Positions 7,776-16,013 of a stretch of 36,840 nucleotides of DNA are shown one piece after another. Every line of letters begins with the position of its first letter. The first letter of the stretch is position 1. Under the pieces are notes generated by a model. It saw only the letters and a list, made by a program, of their open reading frames with translations, did no database searches and was not told the origin of the DNA. The stretch is from Oxobacter pfennigii (GTDB lineage Bacteria; Bacillota; Clostridia; Clostridiales; Oxobacteraceae): positions 1 to 36,840 of the forward strand of contig NZ_LKET01000067.1 of assembly GCF_001317355.1 (NCBI RefSeq), in the 5' to 3' direction. Made by a program: the position numbers and the translations under genes.

Positions 7776-8340
7776 TTGTTACGTCCTTTCCGGAGCTTTT
7801 TATGACAGAAAGGAAGCCTGCAAGCCCGCATATAAGAATAATCAATACAACATTGACATTAAATATAGCTCCTGCCGTAAATGCGGCAATCATAAGTATG
7901 ACCGGCATAATCCTTTTGTCTTTGATAATGCTTCTGCCCATATCGGTTACAACATCTATAATGACCGCGCAAACCCCTGCCTGCATACCAAGCAGTACAT
8001 TCTTCACCACCTGGTTTTTTATAAAGGCACTGTATCCTATGGAAATAACCGACAGCAATATCAGAGGCGGCAATACGGTGCCAAAAATAGCAACCAGAGC
8101 CCCCGGGATTCCCGAAAGATGATAGCCCAGCAAAACAGATGCGTTTACGGCAATAGCACCGGGTGAGGACTGAGCTATGGCAGTAAAATCAAGCATCTCC
8201 TTTTCGTTTATCCAGCCGAGTTTATCGACAAACCGCTTTTTCATCAGCGGTACAATAACATAACCGCCTCCGAAGGTAAAAGCGCTTAACTGGAATGTGT
8301 ATATAAAAAGCTTCCAGTAAAATTTCGCATCATGCTTCAA
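7762..8340 (-). CDS. ChrA-family half-size anion transporter, first subunit
   Basis: The product has 192 residues from TTG 8340, six bases after GGGGGG; no in-frame ATG lies near the N-terminus. The motifs are AFTFGGGYVIVPLMKKRF at the N-terminus and AIAQSSPGAIAVNASVLLGY in the middle, with QSSPGA in place of the more usual Q.TPGP. It has about six membrane segments and is diverged from its partner, as expected for the two halves of a paired ChrA. Its stop overlaps the next gene and its start follows the YeiH-like gene by 30 bp, so the three genes form one operon. Confidence 0.85.
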   Translation of the reverse strand: MKHDAKFYWKLFIYTFQLSAFTFGGGYVIVPLMKKRFVDKLGWINEKEMLDFTAIAQSSPGAIAVNASVLLGYHLSGIPGALVAIFGTVLPPLILLSVISIGYSAFIKNQVVKNVLLGMQAGVCAVIIDVVTDMGRSIIKDKRIMPVILMIAAFTAGAIFNVNVVLIILICGLAGFLSVIKSSGKDVTNDIS

Positions 8341-8370
8341 TAGTTGCCCCCCTTTTTTAAGTTAAATGAA

Positions 8371-9378
8371 TTAAGCGCCGAATAATATGAACTGAAGCCC
8401 CAGGGAAGTCAATGACAGAACCGTCCAGCAGATTAAACCCAGCAGAATTGGAGCTGCTCCGTTTTTCACCAGTTTTACCACATTGGTGTTAAGTCCGATA
8501 GCGGCCATGGCCATTACAATTACGAATTTGCCGGCTTTGGCAAGGAAGCCGCCTATTCCCCATGGAATAGGAATAAAAGTGCTTATAATGGATGCGGCAA
8601 TAAATCCGAGAACGAACCAGGGGAATATTTTCGCGATGCTGTAGCTTTTGCCCTTTTCCCCGGCAGGGGCATCCCCTATGGATTTACGCGACGTATAGAC
8701 TGCAAGTGCCAGTGTGACGGGTACTATCATGAGGGTCCTTGTGAGCTTAACGATCACGGCCAGGTTGCCCGCTTCATTGCTGAAGGTATATCCGGCAGCC
8801 ACTACAGAGGATGTGTCGTTTACGGCGGTGCCTGCCCAAAGGCCAAAGGCATGGTCCCCCATATTCAACACATGACCAAGGAAGGGGAACAGAAATGCCG
8901 CAATCACATTGAACAGGAAAATAGTCGATATGGAATGAGCCACCTGCTCATCGCTGGCGTTTATCACCGGGGCTGTCGCCGCAATGGCCGAGCCGCCGCA
9001 AATGGCGGTGCCTACTCCTATGAGGGTGCCCGTTTTGCCGTCAATTTTTAAAAGCCTTCCTGCGGCAAAAGCGGTCACAAAGGCAGCGGTCAGCGTAAAC
9101 GCCATCAGCACCAGCGTTTGACTTCCGACTGCCAGAACATTATAAAGGTTCATCTCAAAGCCGAGAAGAATTATGGAATACTGAAGCAGCTTTTTTGAGG
9201 TATATTTCACTCCATCCTCGAATACAGGCGGTCTTTTCCAGAATGCCAATATCATTCCGAACAGGATAGCCAATACAGGACTGCCGATAACCGGGTATAT
9301 CCTTCCGATAAGCCACGCAGGATAGGCAATAACTGCTGTCAGCATGACTCCCGACAATCTATTTATAATTGATTTCAA
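8371..9378 (-). CDS. YeiH/UPF0324-family membrane protein, putative sulfur-anion exporter
   Basis: From TTG 9378, nine bases after GGGAGG, the product has 335 residues; ATG 9384 is also possible but only three bases from the site. There are about ten membrane segments. The family motifs are VIGSPVLAILFGMILA, LLQYSIILLGFEMNL, IGVGTAICGGSAIAATAPVI and AVNDTSSVVAAGY. Family members are annotated as putative sulfate exporters; E. coli yeiH neighbours the LysR gene yeiE, and the B. subtilis LysR protein CysL is related. The divergent LysR gene next door repeats that arrangement. The downstream ChrA pair suggests a shared anion-efflux task. The transported ion is not shown by sequence. Confidence 0.85.
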   Translation of the reverse strand: MKSIINRLSGVMLTAVIAYPAWLIGRIYPVIGSPVLAILFGMILAFWKRPPVFEDGVKYTSKKLLQYSIILLGFEMNLYNVLAVGSQTLVLMAFTLTAAFVTAFAAGRLLKIDGKTGTLIGVGTAICGGSAIAATAPVINASDEQVAHSISTIFLFNVIAAFLFPFLGHVLNMGDHAFGLWAGTAVNDTSSVVAAGYTFSNEAGNLAVIVKLTRTLMIVPVTLALAVYTSRKSIGDAPAGEKGKSYSIAKIFPWFVLGFIAASIISTFIPIPWGIGGFLAKAGKFVIVMAMAAIGLNTNVVKLVKNGAAPILLGLICWTVLSLTSLGLQFILFGA

Positions 9379-9411
9379 TAGCATCCACCTCCCTAAAGTC
9401 AATCATACTCC

Positions 9412-9463
9412 TTGACGGTTTATAAGTAAAATACTATTATCTTATTATGATGATAAGATAATA
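9412..9463 (+). promoter_or_regulatory. LysR promoter overlapping an 11-bp inverted repeat operator
   Basis: TTGACG (9412-9417), 17-bp spacer and TATTAT (9435-9440) form the plus-strand promoter. The -10 box is inside a perfect inverted repeat: TATTATCTTAT (9435-9445), 7-bp spacer, ATAAGATAATA (9453-9463). Such a site in a LysR divergent region fits both autoregulation and control of the YeiH-ChrA operon. Confidence 0.65.
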
Positions 9464-9486
9464 CTTATGAATAGGAGATTTAAGCC

Positions 9487-10365
9487 TTGACTTTACGCCA
9501 TTTTAAAATATTTGTGGCTGTCTGTGACAATATGAATATGACCGCCGCAGCCGAAGCTCTCTTTATGTCGCAGTCCGCTGTCAGCCAGGCAATAGCTGAG
9601 CTTGAAAAGCATTATGGCATACGCCTTTTTGAACGGTTAACAAGGAAGCTTTATCTGACACAGGCCGGCGAAAAATTGCTCAGTTATGCCAGGCATATGA
9701 TCCGGATGAATACGGATATTGAAAAGGATATGAAAGCTTTGCATAACAGCGGCTCAATCAGCCTTGGTACAAGCGTCACAGTTGGCTCCAGCGTACTCCC
9801 TCAGCTGGTTTCTGCTTTTAAACGGTTAAAACCGAAGGTCCTTATAAGAGTTTTCGAGGGCAATACCAAGCAAATCGAAAACCGGATACTGCACGACCAA
9901 ACCGACATTGCTATAGTGGAGGGAGATATTTTTTCCCCCGATATAGTCAATATGCCCTTTATGGATGACGAGCTCGTGCTGATTTGCGGCGTCAGGCACC
10001 GTTTTTCAGCTATTCCTGTTATAGAGCCGCAGGAGCTTAAAAAGGAAGATTTCATCAGCCGTGAAAATGGAAGCGGAACCCGTAAAACCTTCGAGGATGT
10101 AATGTCAGCCAATGATCTTTCCTGGAATGAGGTCTGGACATGCAATAATGCCGACACCATAAAAATGGCCGTGGCGGAGGGACTGGGAATTTCAGTGATT
10201 TCAAAGCGTGCAGTTGCAAGCGAAGTTAAGTCCGGAATATTACTTGCTAAAGAGATCAAAGGCCTCAGGTTTGACCGCAAGTTTAAGATGGTTTTTCATA
10301 AAAATAAATACCTCACCGAGGCAATGAAGAATTTTATTACTTTGTGCGCCAAAATAAATATATAA
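9487..10365 (+). CDS. LysR-family regulator of the divergent anion-exporter operon
   Basis: The product has 292 residues from TTG 9487, preceded by AGGAG at nine bases. Residues 1-60 are a LysR winged helix-turn-helix (LRHFKIFVAVCDNMNMTAAA, then MSQSAVSQAIAELE and LFERLTRKLYLT). Residues about 90-290 form the periplasmic-binding-like effector domain (GTSVTVGSSVLPQLVSAFKR; SRENGSGTRKTFED). The latter motif is typical of the CysL/YeiE/CbbR group, which bind small anions or metabolites. The divergent layout with a YeiH-family gene supports a role as its activator. The inducer is unknown; a sulfur oxyanion is a reasonable guess. Confidence 0.85.
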   Translation: MTLRHFKIFVAVCDNMNMTAAAEALFMSQSAVSQAIAELEKHYGIRLFERLTRKLYLTQAGEKLLSYARHMIRMNTDIEKDMKALHNSGSISLGTSVTVGSSVLPQLVSAFKRLKPKVLIRVFEGNTKQIENRILHDQTDIAIVEGDIFSPDIVNMPFMDDELVLICGVRHRFSAIPVIEPQELKKEDFISRENGSGTRKTFEDVMSANDLSWNEVWTCNNADTIKMAVAEGLGISVISKRAVASEVKSGILLAKEIKGLRFDRKFKMVFHKNKYLTEAMKNFITLCAKINI

Positions 10366-10394
10366 TCTTTTTTACTGTATACCTCTCTTGATGT

Positions 10395-10433
10395 AAAAGA
10401 GGCGCTATCTCTTGCGGGATAGTGCCTCTTTTA
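10395..10433 (+). terminator. Terminator of the LysR gene
   Basis: AAAAGAGGCGCTATC (10396-10409) pairs with GATAGTGCCTCTTTT (10418-10432) with one G-T type mismatch, and T-rich sequence follows. Confidence 0.75.
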
Positions 10434-10493
10434 TTCTTTTCCGTACCGGTTTTAGGGTATAGTTTAACACGTTTCCCTATGAAACCGTTTCGC

Positions 10494-10601
10494 GGCCTGT
10501 TTTTTGTTAAATTATTAATGCGGTTTACTCCGCCTGAGCTTTTCTCTTATCTATTTCTGCCTGGTACTCTGGGTCAATTTTTCCTTTGTCAATCTGTAGC
10601 C
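10494..10601 (-). pseudogene. Relic of a further GPH carrier (C-terminal tail only)
   Basis: These 108 bp match the 3' end and downstream flank of the GPH gene at 12511-13899 (segment 12480-12585). The match runs from GGCCTGTTTTTT through the stop region to the TGTAGCC/TGTAACC end, with a 2-nt length difference that shifts the frame. Read on the minus strand it encodes ...PEYQAEIDKRKAQAE before a TAA, the typical tail of this transporter group. The rest of the gene is missing. It points to a seventh copy lost by deletion, or to recombination between the repeats. Confidence 0.7.
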
Positions 10602-10730
10602 TCATTTCTGAGTCTTCTTCTGTTTCAATTCATACGGGCGGCAGGCGCCTGCATCAAACGTTGCTGCCTCCTGCTCTGCCCCGGCCGGCGAGTCAGAAAA
10701 CAAGCAGCCGGCAAACAAAATGCTGAGCAC
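10602..10730 (-). pseudogene. Possible remnant of a lipoprotein N-terminus
   Basis: A 42-codon minus-strand frame from GTG 10730 begins VLSILFAGCLFSDSPAGAEQ, which looks like a lipoprotein signal with an LFAGC lipobox. It ends in TGA directly against the GPH tail relic, the two frames overlapping as ATGA. It has no good ribosome site and no downstream domain. It may be the start of a deleted solute-binding protein. Confidence is low. Confidence 0.25.
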
Positions 10731-10771
10731 CTTATTGTGTCAATGAAAATTGTGCCGGCTATAATATAATA

Positions 10772-12166
10772 TTACTTAGCTTGTTTAAGAGCAGCTTCTC
10801 TTTTAATGTTTTCATTGGCGTAAAATTCAGCCTGTTCGTCCGTAAGCTTGTATGCAACTACCGCCAGAACAAGCGTAACCAGGAAGAAGGCCGCCGGAAC
10901 AAGTCCGAATAACATCATAAACTTATTGGCAAATACCGAAGTAACTTCCATACCCGCAGAGTAACCGATCATAGCAAGACCGTAGCCTACTGCCGAACCC
11001 CCTGCCAGGAACCCGATTTTAATGGGCCAGTTCATAACTGTCAGCGCCATGGTTCTGTTGTCCTGACCTGTGGTGTAGTAACCATACTCACCGCAGTCAA
11101 GGAAGTAGTTAGTGGAGAAGCATCTGTAAATGGCATCACTGCCTTTAATCAGGCAGGCAAATGCCACCATAGCCCAAATATTTTTAAGCCCGATAAGCCA
11201 AATGCCGAGATAGCAGGCGATTGAAAGAGCCGAGCTGAAGATAAGGGCGCCCTTCTTGCCAAGCTTTTTGGCTATAGCCGGCGCAATAAGGCTGAATAAA
11301 AATGCTCCTATGCCCTGAATTGTTAAGAGCAGGGTCATTGCAGAGAGATTCCCTGTAACGACTTTAAAATAATAAGCCACAAGGGGGGTAAATATCTGTG
11401 TTCCTACCGTCATGGATGTAATCATTAAAAACACAACAATCATCTGTTTGTTGGTGACAATGGATTTGAACATCTGGCCTATAGTGGGAGCATTGGCAAC
11501 CGCAGCACCCTCTCTGGGAAGATCGTATTTTTTCATCACCGGGAAAAGCATAAAGAAGCTTAAGCCTAAGAACAAAATACCAAATACAATAATAGTAATA
11601 GCGTAACCGTTGGCTGCTCCGAATATATTTGCGAAGAATTGAATCAGCGGAAGTGTTATTGCGCCTGATATAATGGTAACAGCAGCATTGATTTGAGCCT
11701 GGCGGGCATTTAAGCGTTTCCTTATTTCCATTGAAGGACCGCCCATCCTTTGCAAAATACCTCCCTGAGATGTTGCACGGAAATTCATTCCGAAGTGCAG
11801 AGTGCAGTAGAAGACGGATACGAAAATCAATCTTACCAATGATGAAGAAATGATCCCCGTGGTATCAACAAGCTGCAGCAATGAACCGAAAAATAACGTG
11901 AAAGTAGTTATTCTCATCCATAGAGCGTACTTACCGTGTTTCTTGCTTTGAGTTTTCTCTATAATACCGCCGGCAAAGATGGCCACGACATAATCAAGCA
12001 ATTTTGTAGCAAGCATTGCCGTGCCCATAGCGGTAGCGGAAATTCCTAAATATTCGGTCATAAACATCATTCCGTACATAACCGGTATGGTGTGTACCAT
12101 GGCCGAAACAGCGTTTGGAAGAGCATATGCCATTATTTCGCTTTCTTTAAGTTGATATTTTTCCAT
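10772..12166 (-). CDS. GPH-family carrier, divergent member (MelB-like MFS)
   Basis: The product has 464 residues from ATG 12166, which follows GAGGAG at seven to eight bases; the frame is open further upstream but without a site. It is a 12-segment MFS_2 carrier, clearly less related to the other five genes here (MEKYQLKESEIMAYALPNAV at the N-terminus; HGKYALWMRITTF in loop 2-3). At the MelB cation site it keeps the first Asp (KLLDYVVAIF), but has Ala for the second and Asn (FGMNFRA) for the third. The tail is charged and ends KREAALKQAK. No sugar-degrading gene is linked, so the substrate is unknown. Confidence 0.8.
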   Translation of the reverse strand: MEKYQLKESEIMAYALPNAVSAMVHTIPVMYGMMFMTEYLGISATAMGTAMLATKLLDYVVAIFAGGIIEKTQSKKHGKYALWMRITTFTLFFGSLLQLVDTTGIISSSLVRLIFVSVFYCTLHFGMNFRATSQGGILQRMGGPSMEIRKRLNARQAQINAAVTIISGAITLPLIQFFANIFGAANGYAITIIVFGILFLGLSFFMLFPVMKKYDLPREGAAVANAPTIGQMFKSIVTNKQMIVVFLMITSMTVGTQIFTPLVAYYFKVVTGNLSAMTLLLTIQGIGAFLFSLIAPAIAKKLGKKGALIFSSALSIACYLGIWLIGLKNIWAMVAFACLIKGSDAIYRCFSTNYFLDCGEYGYYTTGQDNRTMALTVMNWPIKIGFLAGGSAVGYGLAMIGYSAGMEVTSVFANKFMMLFGLVPAAFFLVTLVLAVVAYKLTDEQAEFYANENIKREAALKQAK

Positions 12167-12344
12167 TTTGATTCTCCTCATATTTATAAGAACATAACTA
12201 ATAATCTTAACTATATTCTTATTTATTTTTTGCTTACAGTATTCTGATGCTGCAATAACCCTATAGGTTATTAGCGAAGGTTTGAGCCAAGTCTCCCTGC
12301 AAAGCATATGCTGTTGCTATGAAAGCTTGCTCAGAGTATTTGTC

Positions 12345-12482
12345 TGCGGGGCTGAAATCAAGTCCGCTGACAAGTTTATTGAAAAAACAGCTTCCGGGCT
12401 TAATCCAGCCGAATATCCTTACTTGAAATCCATACCTGGTGTCGGCCCGGTTTCTATTTCCGGTATACTTGCTGAAATAGGC
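12345..12482 (+). pseudogene. IS110-family transposase remnant
   Basis: The plus-strand frame encodes KFIEKTASGLNPAEYPYLKS followed by IPGVGPVSISGILAEIG. This is the Transposase_20 region of IS110-family transposases (helix-hairpin-helix LxSIPGIGPVxAxxLLAEIG). The N-terminal DEDD catalytic domain is absent. The match ends at about 12482, precisely where the sequence shared with the GPH relic (from 12480) begins, so a rearrangement joined the two. Confidence 0.7.
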
Positions 12483-12510
12483 CTGTTTTTTATTAAATTA
12501 TCAATGCGGT

Positions 12511-13899
12511 TTATGCCGCCTGCATCTTCCTCTTATCTATTTCTGACTGATATTGAGTCAGCTTTTCCTTTGTCAGCCTGTAACCTACAGCAAGGATAAC
12601 TGCAGAGATAAGGGAGAATATGCCGGGTATGAATAAGAATACGTTTATAACGGCATTTTTAAGCTCCAAGCTTGCTGTAGCAGGGTCTGCTCCCGAAACG
12701 AAGCCTGCTGCTGCAAGAACTATTGGAATTACAGTACCCCTTGATATAATTGCAGTCTTTAATGAAAGGTTCATCAAGCCCATGATAAAAGGTGCCGCAT
12801 TATGCCCTGTCTTCCACTCACCGTATACAGCAACGTCAGAATACAATGCAACCATTACAGCTGTTAAAAGACCTAAGAACAATCTTACAACGCATACAAC
12901 TACGAAGAATAAAGTTATATTCATACCTACGAATTTGCAGACTATGAAGGATGCTGCAAGTCCGAAAAGTCCTATAATTGCTGCATTCCTTGTTGATAAT
13001 GCCTTTGCGAAAGCTCCTGAGAAATATGCTCCTATTACCTGGGCAATAGCTCCTACAAGGAGGTATATGGGAAGAAGTCCCATGTTCTGTGCAACATAAG
13101 TGAAGTAATACGCTGCTGCGGAAGTCATGATAAAGCTTGCCATATATCTGAAGAAGTCTCCCAATAAAAGAACAAGAAGGGGAGGATTCTGGAAAACCAT
13201 CTTCAACATGTCTTTGCCGGATACTTTCTGAGACTTTGCAGGGCCTGAAGCCTGTACTTCTTCTCCTGTCTCTTCATATCCTTCGGTTAATTTAAATACT
13301 GTCCAGTAACCTATCATCATTGAAAAGGCCATTATTGCAGCCAATAATGTATATCCCAATATTTCGTTTCCTGTAACTTTACCTAATAATATTGCAAGAG
13401 GTGAGCCTATATATGAGAAGAATACGCCCGAAAGGCTTGAGTAAGTTCCGCGTCTTCCTGCAAGCAAACCTCTTTCTTCCGGATTGTTTGCAAGGACTGT
13501 TATCAATGAAACGTTTCCAACCCATGCAATATTCCAGATTATATGACTTAAAATAAATCCGGCACATACGATGGCTGCGGCAACGGGTTCAGGCCCAATT
13601 TTTGTATACTGGAAGGCATACAATACCACAACCAGGGGAGGTGCAACCAGCATCCATGAACGGTTACGTCCCCACTTCATGGGTTTTGTACCGCTAATGA
13701 TGGCGCCGTAAAAAGGTGATAAAATAGCGTCTACTATACTTGTGACTGAACCAATGATAGCAACCATTGGCAATGAGAACTTGGCTACATTAGTCATGAA
13801 AAATACGAACAATACTGTTTCAACACTGGTCATCAAAGAGAAACCCAGGTCACCAATGCCATAAAAGGTCTTGATGGCCTTACTCAAAGGTTTTTTCAT
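12511..13899 (-). CDS. GPH-family carrier, paralogue 2 of the cluster
   Basis: The product has 462 residues from ATG 13899, eight bases after AAGGAGAG; the GTG at 13908 overlaps that site. It is very close to the genes at 14443, 16014 and 5569: MKKPLSKAIKTFYGIGDLGF at the N-terminus, WGRNRSWMLVAPP loop and GYEETGEEV linker. The MelB-type cation site has Asp, Ser and Asn at the three acidic positions (VDAILSPF; WNIAW). It has a leader of over 300 nt with a palindrome shared with other copies. No clear terminator is seen after the stop, where the sequence runs into the IS110 remnant. Confidence 0.85.
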   Translation of the reverse strand: MKKPLSKAIKTFYGIGDLGFSLMTSVETVLFVFFMTNVAKFSLPMVAIIGSVTSIVDAILSPFYGAIISGTKPMKWGRNRSWMLVAPPLVVVLYAFQYTKIGPEPVAAAIVCAGFILSHIIWNIAWVGNVSLITVLANNPEERGLLAGRRGTYSSLSGVFFSYIGSPLAILLGKVTGNEILGYTLLAAIMAFSMMIGYWTVFKLTEGYEETGEEVQASGPAKSQKVSGKDMLKMVFQNPPLLVLLLGDFFRYMASFIMTSAAAYYFTYVAQNMGLLPIYLLVGAIAQVIGAYFSGAFAKALSTRNAAIIGLFGLAASFIVCKFVGMNITLFFVVVCVVRLFLGLLTAVMVALYSDVAVYGEWKTGHNAAPFIMGLMNLSLKTAIISRGTVIPIVLAAAGFVSGADPATASLELKNAVINVFLFIPGIFSLISAVILAVGYRLTKEKLTQYQSEIDKRKMQAA

Positions 13900-14396
13900 A
13901 AGATACACTCTCCTTAATATTTCATTTACTGTAAATTTTGCTACCAGTCTTATTTTAAAACTTGCTGCTAGCCAGGAATTCTGCGCTTCTTATGGTGTCA
14001 ATTTTAGCTAATATTACTCATGATGAAATCAAACCATGCTGTCAATAGATAACTATTGCTGCTTATGAATTGTAGATTCCCTTGAGTTGCATCATTAGTA
14101 AATGCATTTTAGCTTAAACCACACTCCTCCTTTACAACAAATTAAGGACGACATAATATAGCTTCAACTTACAAATAGTGCGTATCTTATTAAAACAGTC
14201 CTATTGTTAAGTTTATACACTTTGTAATATCTGCACAAATTATGTATTTTTATGTTTGGAATAATAGTGTTACTAATACTCTCTTTACCTTGTTCTTTCT
14301 TAATATATCTTAAAATTAATACTTTCAAAATACAAAAAATAATTAATATTTAATAAAAATATTTAAATCGCAAATTTTAAATATATAAAGTACATA
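13900..14396. other. Long AT-rich leader and intergenic region
   Basis: No gene is supported here. From 13900 the minus-strand leader carries AAGGAGAG, then about 300 bp without a clear motif up to the conserved block at 14221-14264. The remainder is AT-rich DNA up to the terminator of the next carrier. A GGAGGAGTG near 14130 precedes only a very short frame. Confidence 0.5.
14221..14264 (-). promoter_or_regulatory. Conserved palindrome and repeat upstream of GPH carrier 2
   Basis: The minus strand reads TTTGTGCAGATATTACAAA (14239-14221), an imperfect TTTGT-N9-ACAAA palindrome. The adjoining 31 bp (14234-14264) match 19595-19625 upstream of another paralogue at 29 of 31 positions. TTGTGC may serve as a weak -35 with TAAACT 17 bp further on, so activation by a regulator is plausible. 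Confidence 0.5.
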
Positions 14397-14436
14397 AAAA
14401 AAGAAGTTCAACCTTAAATTGAACTCCCTTTTATAA
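14397..14436 (-). terminator. Terminator of GPH carrier 3
   Basis: On the minus strand GGGAGTTCAA and TTGAACTTC flank TTTAAGG and are followed by seven T residues, just after the stop codon at 14443. Confidence 0.75.
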
Positions 14437-14442
14437 AAATTA

Positions 14443-15825
14443 TTAGGTTCTTACCTTTTTTTTGTCGATTTCAGCCTGCAGCTCCATAAGCCTTTCCCTT
14501 GTAAGTTTATATCCAAAAGCCATTATTGCACAGGATATGGCGGCAAATATGCCTGGAATAAACAAAAAAACGTTTATAACTGCATTTTTAAGCTCCAAGG
14601 TTGCTGTGGCTGGGTCTGCACCGGCGGTGAAGCCTGCAGCCGCTAAAACTATTGGGATTATTATGCCTCTTGAAATAACGGCAGACTTCAGCGAAAGGTT
14701 CATCAAGCCCATGATAAAGGGCGCCGCATTATGTCCTGTCTTCCATTCTCCGTATACCGCAACATCGGAATACAATGCGACCAATACCGCCGTTAAAAGC
14801 CCTAAGAATACCCTTGCTATACTTACCACTATAAAGAACATTGTAATATCTAAAGCTACGAATTTGCATATTATCAAGGATGCGGCAAGGCCGAATAGCC
14901 CAAAAATTGTGGCGGTCCTTGTAGTCAGTGCTTTTGATATGGCCCCGGAGAAATATGCGCCGACAAGCTGTGCAATTGAGCCAACCAGAAGATAAACCGG
15001 AAGCAGTGACATATTCTGTGCCACATAGGTGAAATAATATGCCGCAGCAGCAGTCATTATGAAGTTAACCATGTATCTGAAAAAGTCTCCTAATAAAAGT
15101 ACCAGAAGGGGAGGGTTCTGAAACACCAATCTCAGCATTTCTCCGCCGGATACTTTCTGGCCGGAAGGAGCCCCTGCCTTAATCTCATCTCCGGTCTCCT
15201 CATACCCTTCCGTCAATTTAAATATGGTCCAGTAACCCACAAGCATCAAAAATGCCATGGCCCCCGCAAGAAGGGTATAGCCTAAAATTTCATTTCCCGT
15301 GGCCCTTCCTAAAAACTGTGCAAAGGGTGAACCGATGTAAGAATAAAGTATTCCTGCCACGCTGGTCCAGGCACCGCGCCTTGAGGCTAAAAGCGCACGC
15401 TCTTCCGGGTTATTGGCTAGGACAGTGATCAATGAAACATTCCCTACCCAGGGTATATTCCATGCGATATGGCTTAAAATGAAGCCAGCGCATACAATGG
15501 CTGCAGCTACAGCCTCAGGTCCGATTTTTGTATACTGGAACATATACAAAATTACGACAATGGGCGGCGATATAAGCATCCAGGAGCGGTTACGGCCCCA
15601 TTTCATCGGTTTTGTTCCGCTTATTATGGCACCGTAGAAAGGGGAAAGAACGGCGTCTGTTATACTTGTTACAGAGCCTATCAGCGCAACCATCGGAAGA
15701 GAAAACCTTGCGACATTTGTAAGGAAAAATACGAATAGATAAAGTTCAACTGATGTCATCAACGAGAAACCTAAGTCACCAACACCGTAAAAGGTTCTCA
15801 AAGCATTGCTTAACGGCTTTTTCAT
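14443..15825 (-). CDS. GPH-family carrier, paralogue 3 of the cluster
   Basis: The product has 460 residues from ATG 15825, after TTTAGGAGG. It has 12 membrane segments and is closest to the gene at 16014-17399: both have KPLS.ALRTFYGVGD, ALLASRR..WTSVAG and FFRYMVNFIMTAAAAYYFTY. As in the others, the cation-site positions are Asp, Ser and Asn (TDAVLSPF; WNIPW). The tail ends AEIDKKKVRT. Its leader shares a purine-rich box with the gene at 16014. It has a strong terminator, so it is probably transcribed alone, although read-through from upstream cannot be excluded. Confidence 0.85.
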   Translation of the reverse strand: MKKPLSNALRTFYGVGDLGFSLMTSVELYLFVFFLTNVARFSLPMVALIGSVTSITDAVLSPFYGAIISGTKPMKWGRNRSWMLISPPIVVILYMFQYTKIGPEAVAAAIVCAGFILSHIAWNIPWVGNVSLITVLANNPEERALLASRRGAWTSVAGILYSYIGSPFAQFLGRATGNEILGYTLLAGAMAFLMLVGYWTIFKLTEGYEETGDEIKAGAPSGQKVSGGEMLRLVFQNPPLLVLLLGDFFRYMVNFIMTAAAAYYFTYVAQNMSLLPVYLLVGSIAQLVGAYFSGAISKALTTRTATIFGLFGLAASLIICKFVALDITMFFIVVSIARVFLGLLTAVLVALYSDVAVYGEWKTGHNAAPFIMGLMNLSLKSAVISRGIIIPIVLAAAGFTAGADPATATLELKNAVINVFLFIPGIFAAISCAIMAFGYKLTRERLMELQAEIDKKKVRT

Positions 15826-15863
15826 AGATACAACCTCCTAAATTTTAATTCTTCCGTGAATAT

Positions 15864-15905
15864 ATTATTCCACTTTCTCCCCTTTTTATAGTTGTTGTCT
15901 ATTTC
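15864..15905 (-). promoter_or_regulatory. Leader box shared by GPH carriers 3 and 4
   Basis: On the minus strand a block containing ACAACAACTATAAAAAGGGG and GGAATAAT lies 39 nt before the ATG. A close copy (ACAACTAAAAAAGGAGGGGA, GGAATAAATAT) lies 141 nt before the ATG of the gene at 16014-17399. It may be a regulatory site or leftover sequence from duplication. Confidence 0.4.
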
Positions 15906-15935
15906 CAGTAAATTCAACGTAAAATTTCCAGCCCT

Positions 15936-15991
15936 AAAAAAATTAAGAGCGCTGTTTCCTTAAGTTCACCTAAAGAAACAGCACTCTTAAA
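15936..15991 (-). terminator. Terminator of GPH carrier 4
   Basis: On the minus strand TTAAGAGTGCTGTTTC pairs with GAAACAGCGCTCTTAA (one mismatch) and is followed by seven T residues. The loop is about 16 nt. The long stem starts just after the stop codon at 16014. Confidence 0.8.
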
Positions 15992-16013
15992 AATTCAATT
16001 TTTTAAATTTTTG

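Noticed and set aside
7212-8340. Frameshifted full-length chromate transporter
   Set aside because: Each half has its own start, ribosome site and full set of half-domain motifs; paired short ChrA proteins are a known normal form.
10422-10769. 115-codon plus-strand frame
   Set aside because: It crosses the LysR terminator and the antisense of the GPH tail relic; the product is low-complexity and without a ribosome site.
12167-12307. N-terminal extension of the divergent GPH carrier
   Set aside because: The extra 47 codons are open but lack a ribosome site, and ATG 12166 has a good one directly before the conserved transporter start.
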